Source: Lutjanus erythropterus (Eukaryota > Chordata > Actinopteri > Lutjaniformes > Lutjanidae). From it: a DNA stretch of 64,000 nucleotides. The notes beneath the pieces were generated by a model. It searched no databases, had not been told where the DNA came from, and saw nothing but the letters and a program-made list of their open reading frames with translations. This document shows, piece after piece, positions 1-12,247 of the stretch (positions are counted from its first letter, which is position 1; each line of letters begins with the position of its first letter). The stretch lies in assembly GCA_020091685.1 (NCBI GenBank), contig CM034613.1:28140968-28204967 (forward strand), read 5' to 3'. A program made the position numbers and the translations under genes.

Positions 1-464
1 AACACCGTTCACTCACCAAGACGCCCGTCTGATTCTTACAATTCAATTTCTCTCCTGTGACCATTATTTTTCACCATCACCATATTCATATAAATATACA
101 TTTTCAACCTTTTCAGAGTCAAAACTATAGGTACTTTCCTTCTTTTTATGAAAATCCAGTTTCTACATCATTACATTACATCTAACAGTGATTCACTGGA
201 GCTACAACCTGCAAGTCATGCTTTAATAAAAAAAAATACAGTGCACTTAAAGTTATATTACATTTTTAATTTACCATCAAATAAACAAAACAGTATCAGC
301 TAAAACTGAAACTTGGAATAAGTAAACTGCCTACAAAAAGCTTTATGTTGAATGTTGATTGTCATTTTTGATATTTTCTTTAGTTTCTCTGTTCAGTGAT
401 CATTTTACAATCAGAAGTAAAATTATCCATGAATATGACTCTTAATATAATAGAGATGTCTTAC

Positions 465-600
465 CTCTGGTGTGCTGAGACAAATGATGTGAGCCTTTTC
501 ACGGATCCTGGGAATGAAGACCCTCACCAACAAAGATGCTAATATATACAGTGTGGAAATATTGTCCCACCCTTCTTTTAACTTTCACTTTCACTTTCAC
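465..600 (-). promoter_or_regulatory. Interferon-type promoter and leader exon of a leftward gene
   Basis: On the minus strand, 582-598 reads as three head-to-tail GAAAGT units, a strong match to the interferon-stimulated response element (GAAANNGAAA), the site bound by IRF factors. About 35 bp downstream is a TATA-like TATATATT (about 541-549). The following sequence ends at 465 in a good splice donor (GAG then GTAAGAC, GT at 464-463), so about 465-515 looks like a non-coding leader exon. The order ISRE, TATA, short exon, donor is the usual plan of an interferon-stimulated gene. No coding exon is seen in 1-464, so the gene body should lie left of the window. Seen: the motifs and their order. 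Inferred: promoter activity and interferon control. Confidence 0.5.
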
Positions 601-789
601 ATGTGACTTCTCAGAAATCCCATCAATCTCCCAGAAGACTTAAAGCTTTCAGTTACACCAGGCCAGTTATCTTTTTTAAGATCCAAAGTCCAGTCTGCCA
701 GTCGACACGTTTCCTCTAATCAAAGCGTTCTTTTGCTTTTTAGAGGCAGCATCATTCATGTTATTTATTTATGTTGGACCACCACTAAT

Positions 790-1860
790 TAGGGCCCGAG
801 CACCGAACGGTGCGAGGACCCTATTGAAACTGAAGGAATTCTTATTCTTATTTTTATTTTTACCCTAAGATTGCATTTTTGAAGGCCTAAACATGCTCTA
901 AAACCCAGGAAACTTTGCACACTCATCACGCCTGGTGAAAAATTTCATAATTTATGGTTGTTACAAATGGGCGTGGCAAAATGGCTCAATGGCGCCCACT
1001 AACAGTTTTCAAAATTGAAGCCCCTGCTTTAATGCTGCCCTAGGCGTATGAAATTTGGGACACATATGTATCATGCTGGGACGGACAAAAAAAGCCTCTT
1101 GGAACAACACCCTAAACCCAACAGGAAGTCGGCCATTTTGTATTGTATTGTGTATGTCATTTTTGGCCATTTTCACACGTCCTACTTTAACGAACTCCTC
1201 CTATACGATTAATCAGAACAGCTTCAAAATCGCTGTGTACAATCTAGACTACTTTGTGATCAAAAGTTATTAAAAGATCGCACTATCGTTAAAGTGCTTG
1301 GCTGTGAGGTGGTGGCAAAGTTTGACTTCTCGCCTTGAAAAACGAAATTGCTATAACTTCAGTATAAAAGGTCCGATCTGCACCAAACTTCACATGTTGG
1401 ATAAATAGTCCCGCCCCGAACACACATATATAAAAATATTCCATAATTGTCATAACGCCCCCTGCTGGCGACAAGAAATGACATGTTTTACAGTTTGAGG
1501 TGCTGCTCCCACCACGGTCACCATATCTGACTCAAATTTGGTCAGCAAGGCCTTAAGACCTTGGTAATACATATTGTCAAATGGCGTTGCGGCAAGAGCA
1601 CGGCGAAGTTGATGTTTCGCCAAAACGCAGAAAAGTGGCTTGAACTGAACACATATACACGACAATTGGGAGACATACTTATTGCGCCACCTAGCCGTGA
1701 CAGGAAGCCACATTGAATTCCTTAAGGGGATGTCCGACGACTGTGGCAATCCAGAGCCTGTGCGCCTGGGACGAATCTGACCACGAGGCCATGACCGCCA
1801 GCCCCCCAAGTGGCATGGGGGTGTGAGGGCCCGTAAAACGCTGCTTGCAGCTTTAATTAT
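790..1860. repeat. GGGCCCGAGC-type dispersed teleost repeat
   Basis: The segment begins GGGCCCGAGCACCGAACGG, which folds into a short hairpin, and ends near GCTGCTTGCAGCTTTAATTA. TAATTA flanks both sides (about 788-793 and 1853-1858), a possible target duplication. Related sequence recurs at 58041-58400 (shared words such as ACATGTTGGATAA and AAGTCGGCCATTTTG). I recognise it as a common fish repeat but cannot assign it to a class. The small open frames inside are chance. Confidence 0.55.
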
Positions 1861-3220
1861 CGTTGTTTCAGTTCACAGTGAGGACTGTGAGTCACTGCCT
1901 ATTTCATCATTCTAAAGACTCTTCAATGCTGTGAAAAGTTGGACTGAGCTAAGTTTGAATGTTTCAGAGTATATTTAATATTGATTCTTAGGTATTCCAT
2001 AGTCCAAGCTACATTTTTATCAGTTTGATTTTTGACTGAAATTGAGGGTGACAGAAATAAAAAAACAACTTGTTTTAGTTTCTGTGGGCAAAAATAAGTT
2101 TTGTTTGGCTGCAAATTAAATATACAGTAGAACTTAATATTTTATTTTATTTTAAATGTATTTATTTGTTCATTTATTTAATTTGGTTGTGGCAGGTGTT
2201 ATGGTGGTGCCAACATGTCATGTAAATATGTTGTATAATGCTTTCATATTCTGTCACAAATAAAATGAATGTTCTGTGACCTTCTCTCTGTTCATTTGTT
2301 TGTTTGTTTGTACTGGTGGTGCTGCTTTACTGTTAGTTTTGCTTTACTGTTATTTTCTGCAGTTCTGCAGTTATTTGTGCACTAGTTTGTACTTCATAGT
2401 TTGATGGTGCTGTCGTGACAAAATAGCTCAGAAAAATAGGCCAGTAAGGTCTGGGCTTAGAGCCACAACACCCTAAAAACCTCAATAAAAACCACTGTTA
2501 TCACTATATTTTCAAAGTTCAAAACCATCAAAAAGAAGAATCAGGCAAAGTCTGGAAAAATCACTGGAGGAGCAACAAAGTTCTGCCACACAAAGTTTAT
2601 TGATCTCTCTAGGTAGAAAAATCAACAAGCTTGAGTCAAACCCAGGTTTAGACTGAAGAAAGAGGTGCAAAACACCTTGTTATATACTGTTTAGGAGGCT
2701 CTAGGAGCCTCCTCCCACTTTGAACATTTTGGAACTGATTAAATGACATCATACAAGTTAGTGTATCACATGATGAGAGCAGCTGGTCTGATATCTTATC
2801 TGTGTGGTAAACACCAGGTGCACCTTCAAGGTCCCTAGCCTCATTAACATTCTGGATGGGCATCATGATCTTCCTTAAAAGGGAATGTTGCCCTGGACGG
2901 AACAAGTCTGGTGCACGAACTACAGCTGATGGAATGAGTCTGGTGCATGAAATTATACCACTACAGTGCCCATAGATAAACTTTTGGGTGTAGGGATTAA
3001 TATTTTCTTGCAAAAGACACTTTCTATCCTGGGAACAGAGGTGCGTTATCCTGATGTATGTGTGTCCCAAACCTGATCACTTTAGTGTATTATCTGCTAA
3101 TATTAATAACTATTATTGAGGCAGCAGATGGTCAGTTCAACATTAATCAACATTATAATAAACATAATATTAACTGTGCAGGCTGCATGCATGAAGAGGT
3201 CAAGCTTTGAAAATTAAATT
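1861..3220. other. No gene recognised, AT-rich
   Basis: AT-rich sequence with poly-T stretches. The minus frame at 2648-3070 contains no domain I recognise. The GC-richer block 2560-3080, with a palindromic GGAGGCTCTAGGAGCCTCC near 2694-2713, may be a mobile-element fragment, but no termini were found. Confidence 0.4.
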
Positions 3221-3938
3221 CTTAAAGCTGCAGTAGGTCGAAAGTCTAAAAACAGGTGATTTTTGAGTCTCATCTGAGTTAGGTTTCATTTTCTGTGTCT
3301 TCCCACCAGACAAGCAGCATTCGCTTCATACATGTAAGTAATAATATATGGAGGCGTTTGGTAGCGAGCACAGACCAACAGACATCAACTAACTGTGTGA
3401 AATGAACATAAAGAGACTTAAAAACATCTTTCTCTCTGCTCTTCTGCACACATGACCTCAATATCACAACACTCGCTTGTTCAAGGGGAACACAAGGAGG
3501 CTCGCCACAGTTTGGTCGTGGTTGGCGAAACATGACCCCCACCCACTTGGAGGTTAGTTGGGCTTGCTTCGTCCCTGCTTCAGAGTCGGTCCAAGCCAGG
3601 AGTGGCTCGCTGCGATATAAGCAGGCAAGAAAATGCAACCAGCAGGCAAGGTTTGTTGTTTATGTCAGAGTTGTGAGCCTAAGCCGGCTAGTGTGCGTTC
3701 ATATACCAGTAAGTGTGATGTTTATGGTTGTTTTGCTCTTCATATAATGTCATATGTTGATCGTTCAGATGTACGGCTAGCTTGTTAATTGCTAATTATC
3801 GTCCGAGCGTTCACAGTCACGTGTATATGTTATATTGGTTATATACAGATGCTGAGTTCCTTATTTCACTGTTGTTTACCTCTACTGCTCAGGAAGTGAG
3901 TACATTTGTTCTGATTATTGTTTTACTTTCTGTTTCAG

Positions 3939-3972
<34 letters not shown>

Positions 3973-4200
3973 GTTCATGTATGCTCCCACTGAACTGTCA
4001 ATAAAGAGATTAAAGGGAACATCCGCAGTTTGCCATAACAATGAGATCCATTAAGTTGGCCACATACCCTGTGCAATATTACACAAAGTTTTTGTTTAGA
4101 CTTGAACAAAAATCTGTGCATTATGTTTACATGTGTATTTATATAATTTATTATTTTTCTATCTTTTTGTTTAAACTTGTACACGACTTAATTTTAGTGA
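3221..4200. other. Probable repeat sequence with CA microsatellite, no gene
   Basis: The stretch starts TTAAAGCTGCAGTAGG at about 3222, a sequence type that I associate with TTAA-inserting fish elements. It includes an (AC)n run at 3941-3970. The open frames on both strands (3279-3638, 3532-3747, 3782-4054) overlap each other and show no domain. It may be the 3' part of the element carrying the transposase-like relic at 4225-4624, but I could not find a matching far end. Confidence 0.35.
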
Positions 4201-4224
4201 CAAATAAATGAATGTAACACTTAC

Positions 4225-4624
4225 AGAACGTGGCCTCAGTCTTCACTGGTTTTGTTCTGCAGGCTCCTCTCATGGTCTTTGGGAAGTGCACTTTGAAGAG
4301 TTGGTCTCCACCAGATGTGATGTTTGGTTTGTCAGCAGGTTCACTGTAATACATGACAGCCAAGCAGAGTCTGAAAGTACAGCAGGACAGAGAAAATCAA
4401 AGATGTAAATAATGACCAACTGTACTTATTTTTACAAGTTCAAAGTAACCACAATTTCATTTACCTGCACAGCATTCCAAGAAATGGAAACAAGATTCTT
4501 TGGTGCAAAACAAAGGATGACGCTGTGGAAAACCTCCACAGATGAAGTGTGGTAGAGGGGCTCAGTTTTGCAACAGTCATCTTGTCAGTCAGCAGCTTCT
4601 CCAGCTTGTAGAAGGCAGGAGCTG
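4225..4624 (-). pseudogene. Spliced transposase-like C-terminal relic (Kolobok-type, tentative)
   Basis: Two minus-strand exons can be read: 4465-4624 and 4225-4370, separated by a 94-bp intron with GT-AG ends. They join in phase through an arginine codon. The second exon reads LCLAVMYYSEPADKP, then SGGDQLFKVHFPK and VKTEAT. The first holds FYKLEKLLTDKM, then the words TSSVEVFHS and CFAPKN in one frame and FPFLGMLC in another, so at least two frameshifts break it. The SS-E-FHS, FAPKN, GML-R-AA, FPK-KKG, VKT-T word order is one I recall from the C-terminal part of transposase-derived fish proteins, most likely Kolobok-like (TTAA-inserting), but this rests on memory. The frameshifts argue against a working gene. 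No N-terminal domain is seen upstream. Confidence 0.4.
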
Positions 4625-4716
4625 CTAAAAAAGGACAAAATGTTTACAATATAATATAGCACTAATTACTAATGATGGTATGTGCGATGAATTTATATAC
4701 CCAATTAAATGGGTCT

Positions 4717-4718
<2 letters not shown>

Positions 4719-4749
<31 letters not shown>
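4719..4749. repeat. (AT)n microsatellite
   Basis: About 15 uninterrupted AT units. Confidence 0.9.
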
Positions 4750-4752
<3 letters not shown>

Positions 4753-7239
4753 GTGCTGTCTAATAAAATTATATTTATTTCAAAAGGAATTCTATGAAAT
4801 TATGGATGTTAATACAGAGATGCATTTATTTATTTGTCTTTTTAATGGCTTATTTAGCCATCAGGGCTTCACAAACAACAACTTTTTAGCAGCCAGTGAC
4901 CTTCTAATAGACGTAACAAACCGTGGCCCTGGGCCTTCAGGAGGACCATAAGAACAAACACAGCAAAACACCATCAAATAAAACAGAGGAAATATAGTCA
5001 GAGTCCTGTGTCACATGGAAGTTCAGCTTATTAAAGGTTTCTTTGCCCTAAATGACTTCACGTCTCATACTGACCAGCTAACACCATCAAAATGATCATG
5101 TGAATTTGTTTCTTTCTCACAGAAATGTGTTCTGACTGCTCGCTGGTTAAAAGGAAAATGAAAGACAAATTTATTTACTTCATACTGACTCCTGTTCCTG
5201 AACACTGAAATACCAAACATCAACTCAAACGTAACACTCAGAATGTAACAAAGGTCAACCTGAAATCAAAGTTACAGATCTAAGATCAGTTTCTCACAGA
5301 CTGACAGAGCTCACAGGGAGAACAGCACAATGAACAACCAGAAACCTGTGACCCTGAAGCAGCCAACAAACACATTCTGCTGCTTCATGGAAGGAGAATC
5401 AGTTGGCATCAAATACAAATACACTGCAGCAGATGATCAAACTGGTCCCTGCCCGTCACAATCAGACGATATAAAACAGAATGAATGAAAGAAGTGAAAG
5501 CATGCAGCTTTAAAACAACCAGCAACAGTGAAATGCACTGAACAGCTGATGGTGACATGAAATGATTACAAGGAAAAACAGACTGTGGTGGAACAGAGGA
5601 GGAGTCAGCAAGACTCAGAGCAGTTTACTTAGAGGATGTGGTGTTGGGGAACCATAACAGATTCAAACATAATCACTTTTAAGTTGTCTTTAATAAGTTT
5701 AAGTGAGGAGAGTCAACAGAGTAAGCTGAAATGAGTTAAGGGCACTTTTTATTCTAAGTAAGATATACAATTACATTTTACAGTGTACATCCATAGAACA
5801 ACTTGTGATCACTGTTTCATCAATCTGAAACTTTCTGAAAGAAAACTTCTGAAACTTTCTTTTTGTGTTTGTATTTTGCATGTTTCTCACTAACCTGCTG
5901 TCTCAACATTTCACTAGATAACTTTTCTGTGTTAATTTTCCCTCGTGGTAATATTGTTCACGTCCATAACTGCAATAACCCAGAATTCCATGCAGGCACA
6001 CTTTGTACGGTTCTGACCATCAAATCAAATGAATTCAGAAACGTGACATAGATGGACGAGTCAATAAACTACATACTTGTCAGTGTAAAACTTCTTTTGT
6101 GTTATTGTGATGTTATTTATTTGCTGAATGACACTGAGTATGTGACACCATGAAGTACTGAATAAACAATAAATCTCTTCCACACTCCTTCATGGAAACC
6201 AGCAGACACACGTTTGCCCAGAACAAGGCAACAAAAACATTCATGTTTCACATCCAGCAGAGAAATTAAACAAGTTACTGGACAGTAACTCATTAATGAA
6301 AGTAACTTTAGAGAAGAACTGCAGCTCCAAACAAACAAAAAACAATACAGTATATTTTTTCTTCATATAGCATCATGTCTAAAGCTCTGTGTCCAACCCT
6401 GAGTTACTGCAGTGGAAGCTGCAGCACACAGGCAGCTTTTCAATAACAAGGCTGCCTGAAAACTGAAGTAAGACCCCCACCTAGTGGACAAACTGGAAAC
6501 TGCTCTAGTTAGGGATGGCTAATATATTTATACAGTATTATATCAATATCATGACATGAGACTGTTAATATTTTTTTCCCAGTCCAGAATTCAAATTGTG
6601 AAAATGATAATTTCCTCTAATCATGAATCACATCACAATCACAACATCTGTCAAAATAATCACTAAATGATTTTCTTTTTTTCTTTGATCAAACTGTGGA
6701 TTCCTATATAAGACTGGATATAGTCTTAGATTTTGGATATTATTTTGATATAAGTGTCGTCTTTTCCTGCTTTTAAAAGCTGTGTGATGTCATCTTCTGA
6801 ACTTATCAGACTGTTCTAACTGTTCTCTTATTTGTCTTTATCCACTTAGTCATTATATCCACATCACTGATGATTATTTCTTGATGTATTTAATGACATT
6901 TGTGCTTTGTAAATGCTAATCATCATATTTTTGGGACTGTAATGTAATTCATACATTGACAGGACATACATACGGTTATCAAGACTGAACTTGATATTAA
7001 GATTCCATATAAGTTTGATGTATTATATTTAGGTTCAGTTAGCTATATTACAAAACTTTATTGAAATGATGAAATATATTTATGTGATGGAGAAGCTGAC
7101 ATTACAGTTGATACACTCCTCTAATACCACAGAACACAGTTAATTTATTCTGTTTTGTTTGTGAGAAAAATCATTTCCTATCAGTCCTCTAATGTAAATG
7201 AATGAAAGCTGAATGTGGTTGAATATTTTACATTGTTAC

Positions 7240-8811
7240 CAGTGGCAGCTGGTGAATTTTTGTCCGTTGTGGGGGGGGGGGCTTGGGCAGAGCTACAGTG
7301 AAAATAAGGCAAACATCTTAAGGTATCGCACCAGAGTATTTTAATGTATGAAAAGGGCCTTTATTTGTACTTGCAGAACTAAATGAACATGTTTTATAAC
7401 CTGATGGAACTTACTTGTACTTCAATTTGTGCAAATCCTTTATAATAATTATATTTTATTTTACAATTTATGCTGAAAGACTAAAGTCAGCAGAAAGTAC
7501 CTCAATAAGTATGAAAGAAATCTGATACCACAAACCTTCAGACAATGGAAGAAAAATAATGAACACACTAAAACCTATTAGAAAATAACAAGATTTAAGA
7601 ATAAATTAATTAATTAATTAAAAATTGCCATCTTGTGGCTTAAAATTGACTTTTTGCACATAAATTCTCCCTGAGATTTAAATGTCTCAGTGACTCTGTG
7701 GTTAAATGTCTTTGACAGGTTTATACAAAGTACCTATTTTAAGGTGTGTTGCCCACTTTTCTGCACAAAACAGCAACTATTTAAAAGTTTGTAACAGACC
7801 AACACCACACATTCAGCTTCTGTCATCTGCAGTGGGGCAATGTAACTACGTACATTTACTCAAGTACTTTACCTAATTTCAAATTACATCCATATTATAT
7901 TACTTTATAGTTCTACTTAACTTTTTTACTCCACTATGTTTACCTGACAGGTGCAGTTACTAGTTACTGACAGGAAACATTTTAATTCACAGTGGTTACT
8001 TTTACTTTTCATACTGATAACAGCTGATAATGTTTACATACTTTTACTCAAGTAAGGTTTTGACTGCAGGACTTTTACTTATAGTGGAGTATTTTCACAG
8101 TGTGGTTTTAGTGTTTTTACTGAATAAAGGATGTGAATACTTTATCCAGCACAGCTCACCTGTCTGAAGATCACCTGGTCTCAGTGTGAGGCTGAGTTCC
8201 TGAGTTTATCATTTTCCTCTGATTGTTGTTGCTTTATGATGTCAGCTGATCAGGTTCTTTAAGTCTGAGCTTCTCTTCTAATGTTCTCCTCTCAAAACAT
8301 GTTGTTTCTGGTGACTTCCCAGTTTTTATGTCTCCATTCTAGCAGCTGACACGCTAAAGTAGCAACACATCTCATTCTGCTGTATTAATTATCAGATGCA
8401 GATGGAGCCAGTTGCTCTCTGCTGCCACCCAGAGGTTGTCGATGTGTAAACCAGCAGCTTTCAGATGAATGCTGAGGACGCAGGTTCTGTGACCCCACCA
8501 GTTCTATCTCTTGTATTGAGAGGATCCAACTGCACATGTGCAACTTATAATGAGAGTAAATGGACAAAAAAACTGCACCCCAAGCCGGAAACATGTGACT
8601 ATCCATAACTTTGGACATCTTAAAATATTTTTAACAACACATTTTAGTGCAGATTATACATTTTACTCACTTACTACACATCATTGTCGCTGCTCATTTA
8701 AATAAATATACAGTATAAATTTTAAAGTAATTAAGTCTTCTTCAGTGAAGTTTTAAGATGTGGGAGAGGTGGGGCGGCGCCCTAGCACCCTCTATTGACC
8801 AACCGCCACTG
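7240..8811. mobile_element. Non-autonomous hAT element in the left arm
   Basis: Its ends are inverted: CAGTGGCAGCTGGT at the left and the complement of CAGTGGCGGTTGGT at the right. The flanks ATTGTTAC (7232-7239) and TTTATTGC (8812-8819) are diverged 8-bp target copies. The right arm of the inverted duplication carries the uninterrupted site, close to TTTGTTAC, at about 54567-54574, so this is a genuine insertion. It is 1572 bp with a G-tract at 7268-7278 and no transposase frame. Internal sequence near 7840-8130 resembles the CAGTG...TACTCAAGTA hAT type, so it may itself be composite. TIR plus 8-bp duplication is diagnostic of hAT. Confidence 0.75.
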
Positions 8812-8876
8812 TTTATTGCTGAGATTAATGATGAAAAATGGGCGATGCTGTAAAACAGAAAACGTGTCAAGATATC

Positions 8877-9485
8877 TCTTTGTTCTTTGAGGTCGCTACA
8901 TTTTTGTCAACAAAAAAAGGCATTAAAGGAAAACATCATCAGACAGCGCAACAGATCAAGGGATCAAGAGGATGAAAAGAGGAAGAGGATTAAATCAAAT
9001 AAACATCGGAGATAAAATACGGAGGTAGGCGCTGGCTGTTATACAGATTTGGAGATGCTGACAAAGCAAACTACAGCCAGGTAAGCTCACCTGTGGATGT
9101 GCGCATGAATCTGTGTATTGATGGAAGAAATGCGGCTTGCATATTGACTGCTGTTTGTTCATTGGGAACGATTGCTTTATTGAATGAGGATTGAATCCGA
9201 AGGTGCATCGGCAAGCTTGCTTGATCTTGATTTTCAGTGTGAATACAGACCGTGAAAGCGGGGCCTCACGATCCTTCTGACTTTTTGGGGTTTTTTTAGT
9301 CTGTCGCTCTGAAGTTGCTGCTGCTCTGTTGTTTTGTGGGATGATGATTATTGGATGAATATCCTTTCCTTCTGTGGATGTGGTTGAAATGCACAAACAA
9401 TACATTGAAAAAATTGAAAAAGAAATCAATGGAGGAAAAGTTTTGATGCGTTTTAAAGGCACAAACTGAAAGGAAAAATCAAAGT
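8877..9485. other. 5' flank or leader of the BEL/Pao element
   Basis: This begins where homology to the right duplication arm stops, and ends at the first gag-like start. No LTR was found: I compared it by eye with 14925-15540 and saw no direct repeat. The minus frame 8995-9504 is low-complexity chance. Confidence 0.4.
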
Positions 9486-11149
9486 GTGAAAATGAGTGAA
9501 ACAAATGCTGGTGTTGAAATGGAGCGTGGGAAAAGAGAAACTAAACTCACAGCCAAAGCCTGGGCAAATAAAATCGAAAAACTTCAGCATGAACGCAAAA
9601 TCATTGTGAATAAAATAAAAGGTCTCATACCTGAAATGAAAGCACTTATGAAAAGCAAGGAAAATGTCTCACAGGTTCAACCTCATCTGGAGAATTTAAG
9701 TCAACTTTGTGAAAATGCTACCACGTCACATAATGTGTTGATTCCTTTATTGCCTGAGGATGAATGAAACAAAATGAATGGTTCACCAGCATCATGCAAT
9801 ACAGTAACACATTTGAGGAGGATGTTGAAAAATGGCTAAGTGAATCTGAGGAACCACAACAAAATAACAGCCTTGGTCAATCAGATCCTGCTGCAGTCAC
9901 TGAAGGAGTGCTTTATTGTCCAACAGAGGATGAACATCAAGCACCAACTGAGGCTGTGTCCATAATCATGATGGAGGATATGCAAGATAACATAAAACCC
10001 AGTGACAGTATATCAAATGTGGGAAGCAAAAACTCGGCTACTGGAGGAAAGTCTGCAGTTTCTCCTGCTTCTTCTGCACGTCTTAAAGCTGAGGCTGATT
10101 TGGCAGCATTAATGGCAAGACAGAAACTACTGAAGGGCAAACACGAACTGGAAGAACAGGAGGAACGGCCGAGGAGAAGGAAGGAGCAGCTAAAATTGGA
10201 TGAAGACATTGCGGCACACATGGCTAAATTAAATGTCTTACGGTCTCAGAGCATCCTAAGTGGAAAGGGTTCTATATCCAAGCGTTCCGATGGAATTAAC
10301 TCTTACCTGGAAAAAGGAAAATCAAAACCAAAAGCTCTCAATGTTAATGCAAATTCATTTATTCCACAAATATCACTGAAACAAAAGGAAACTAAATATG
10401 ATTGTGTGGATCCAGGAGCAAGGCCTAAGGAGAAAACTGTACCTCAGTTCATTCATTCTGAGCCTGTGTCACTGACTGAACCCAAATAACATTCAGTGAA
10501 TTGCAGTGTTAATGAGAACACCCAAAATCAAAATGGAGACATATGGAATGCAGGATCTGGATCAAATAATGAGGATCAAAATAATACGCTAGGAATTATG
10601 AGAAAGCAAAATAAAATAACTTCGCTTCTGATACAACAGCAATGCCTCTCATCGTTGCCAAAGAGAGAGATCCCAATTTTTGATGGTGATCCATTAAAAT
10701 ATTATGCATTTATTAAAGCTTTTGAGAATGGTGTGGAAAGAAACACTGAGAGTTGCAGTGACAGACTCTATTTCCTGGAGCAGTACACTAGAGGTCATCC
10801 AAAAGAACTGGTTAGAAGCTGCCAGCATTTTAACCCAGAAAGAGGCTATGTTTAAGCTAAAGCTCTACTAAGGGAGCATTTTGGTAATGAACAGAAAATA
10901 GCCTCTGCATATATGGAGAAGGCTCTTTCGTGGCCTCCTATCAAGACGGAGGATGTAAAGGCTCTCCAAGACTACAGTCTATTCCTCAGAGGCTGCTCTG
11001 ATGCCATGGAAGGGGTGGAATATTTGCATGAGCTAGATGTGCCTGCCAATATGCTCGCCATTATAAGGAAGTTGCCTTATAAATTCAGAAACAAGTGGAG
11101 AACCGTAGCCACTGCAGGAGAGGCGCAACCAGAGACCTACATTCAGTGA
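9486..11149 (+). pseudogene. BEL/Pao Gag-like region
   Basis: The first piece (9486-9767) is lysine- and glutamate-rich and probably a coiled coil. It runs into the second frame (9764-10489) through a one-base shift at the TGA/ATG overlap. In the second frame an in-frame stop at 10487 and another at 10853-10855 interrupt the Gag core. After the stops come REIPIFDGDPLKYYAFI and the conserved REHFG and LPYKFRNKWR words typical of the DUF1759 domain. Gag packages the element's RNA into virus-like particles. Two in-frame stops and at least one frameshift make this copy non-functional. Confidence 0.75.
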
Positions 11150-12247
11150 CATCACTCATTTTATTGAGAGGCAAGTGAAAATCTTAACTGACCCAGTGTT
11201 TGGAAACATACAGGATGCTCCCCCAGCAACAACAAATAAAGGTGTAACCAAATACAAGCAACAGTCTCGTTCTGGAATGAAGGGAACCAGCTTTGCTACC
11301 ACTGTAGCTCCTGTAGAAAACAAAATCCAGCCTTGAACCAGAGAGAAGGTACAACTTCAAGCTGCAAGGAGGATGTGTCTTTGTTGTGGAGGAGGACACA
11401 CATTGAATCGGTGTCCTCAGTTGGAAAAGAGAACCCACAAAGAGAAGATAGGCTTCTTACGAGAAAAAGGTGTCTGTTTTGGCTGCTTGTGTATAGGACA
11501 CATCAGCAAAGATTGCAGAAAATGGATCTCTTGTGCAAAGTGTGGTCTCCTACATCCAAACATTCTACACATTCCTCCAAAGGAAAAGGTAAAGGACTCT
11601 GATCGAGCAGAAGGGAAATCAGAGATGACAGTGGACGGTACCTTGGTGATCATGATTGTAAACTTCCTATAGTTCCTGTACAAGTTAAGTCGAAGAAGGG
11701 CAGCAAAATCGTTACCACCTATGCTTTCTTGGATCAAGGAAGAACAGCAGTACTCTGCACAGAGGCACCGATGTACAAGCTTGGACTCACATGAAAGAAG
11801 GCACGTATTCTCTTGTGGACCATGGGCCAAGAAAAAGTGGTGAGCAGCCACACTGTGTCAGGACCGGAGGTGGCTGGCTTAAAATGTGATAACTTTTGTG
11901 AACTGCCCAAGACTTTCACACAGGAACGTATGCCTGTCCACAGTGGGAACATTCCAAAACAGAGGGATCTTCAAGGATGGCCTTATTTAGAACACGTTCA
12001 TTTGCCTGAAATTGATGCAGGGATCAAATTGTTGATTGAGACAAATGTTCCTAGGGCCTTGGAACCATTGCAAGTCATTCACAGTGTAAACGGTGGACCC
12101 TATGCAATAAGGACAATGCTGAGCTGGACTGTGAATGGACCTCTAAAGGGAGAGAGTGAAGAAGAAATGGATTGTGAACAGCCAGAGTTATCAGTGAACA
12201 GAGTGTCAGTTGTGAACTTGGATGAACTTTGACAGCAACAGTATGAG
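11150..12247 (+). pseudogene. BEL/Pao zinc knuckles and aspartic protease
   Basis: Three cysteine-histidine clusters follow one another: CLCCGGGHTLNRC, CFGCLCIGHISKDC and CAKCGLLH, fitting CX2CX3-4HX4C knuckles of retroelement nucleocapsids. Next is the protease (DUF1758 type), seen as TYAFLDQG at about 11718, where the usual D-S/T-G triad is D-Q-G in this copy. A stop at about 11791 and a frame change separate it from the following WTMGQEKVVSSHTVSG and ALEPLQVIHSVNGGPYA. The knuckles bind RNA and the protease would mature the polyprotein. Frameshifts at about 11335 and 11680 disable it. Confidence 0.7.

Noticed and set aside
6117..6338. 73-residue frame repeated almost identically at 55529-55750
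   Set aside because: Identity comes from the inverted duplication; no start context, splice sites or domain.
8995..9504. 169-residue minus frame
   Set aside because: Low-complexity, antisense to the Pao leader, no domain.
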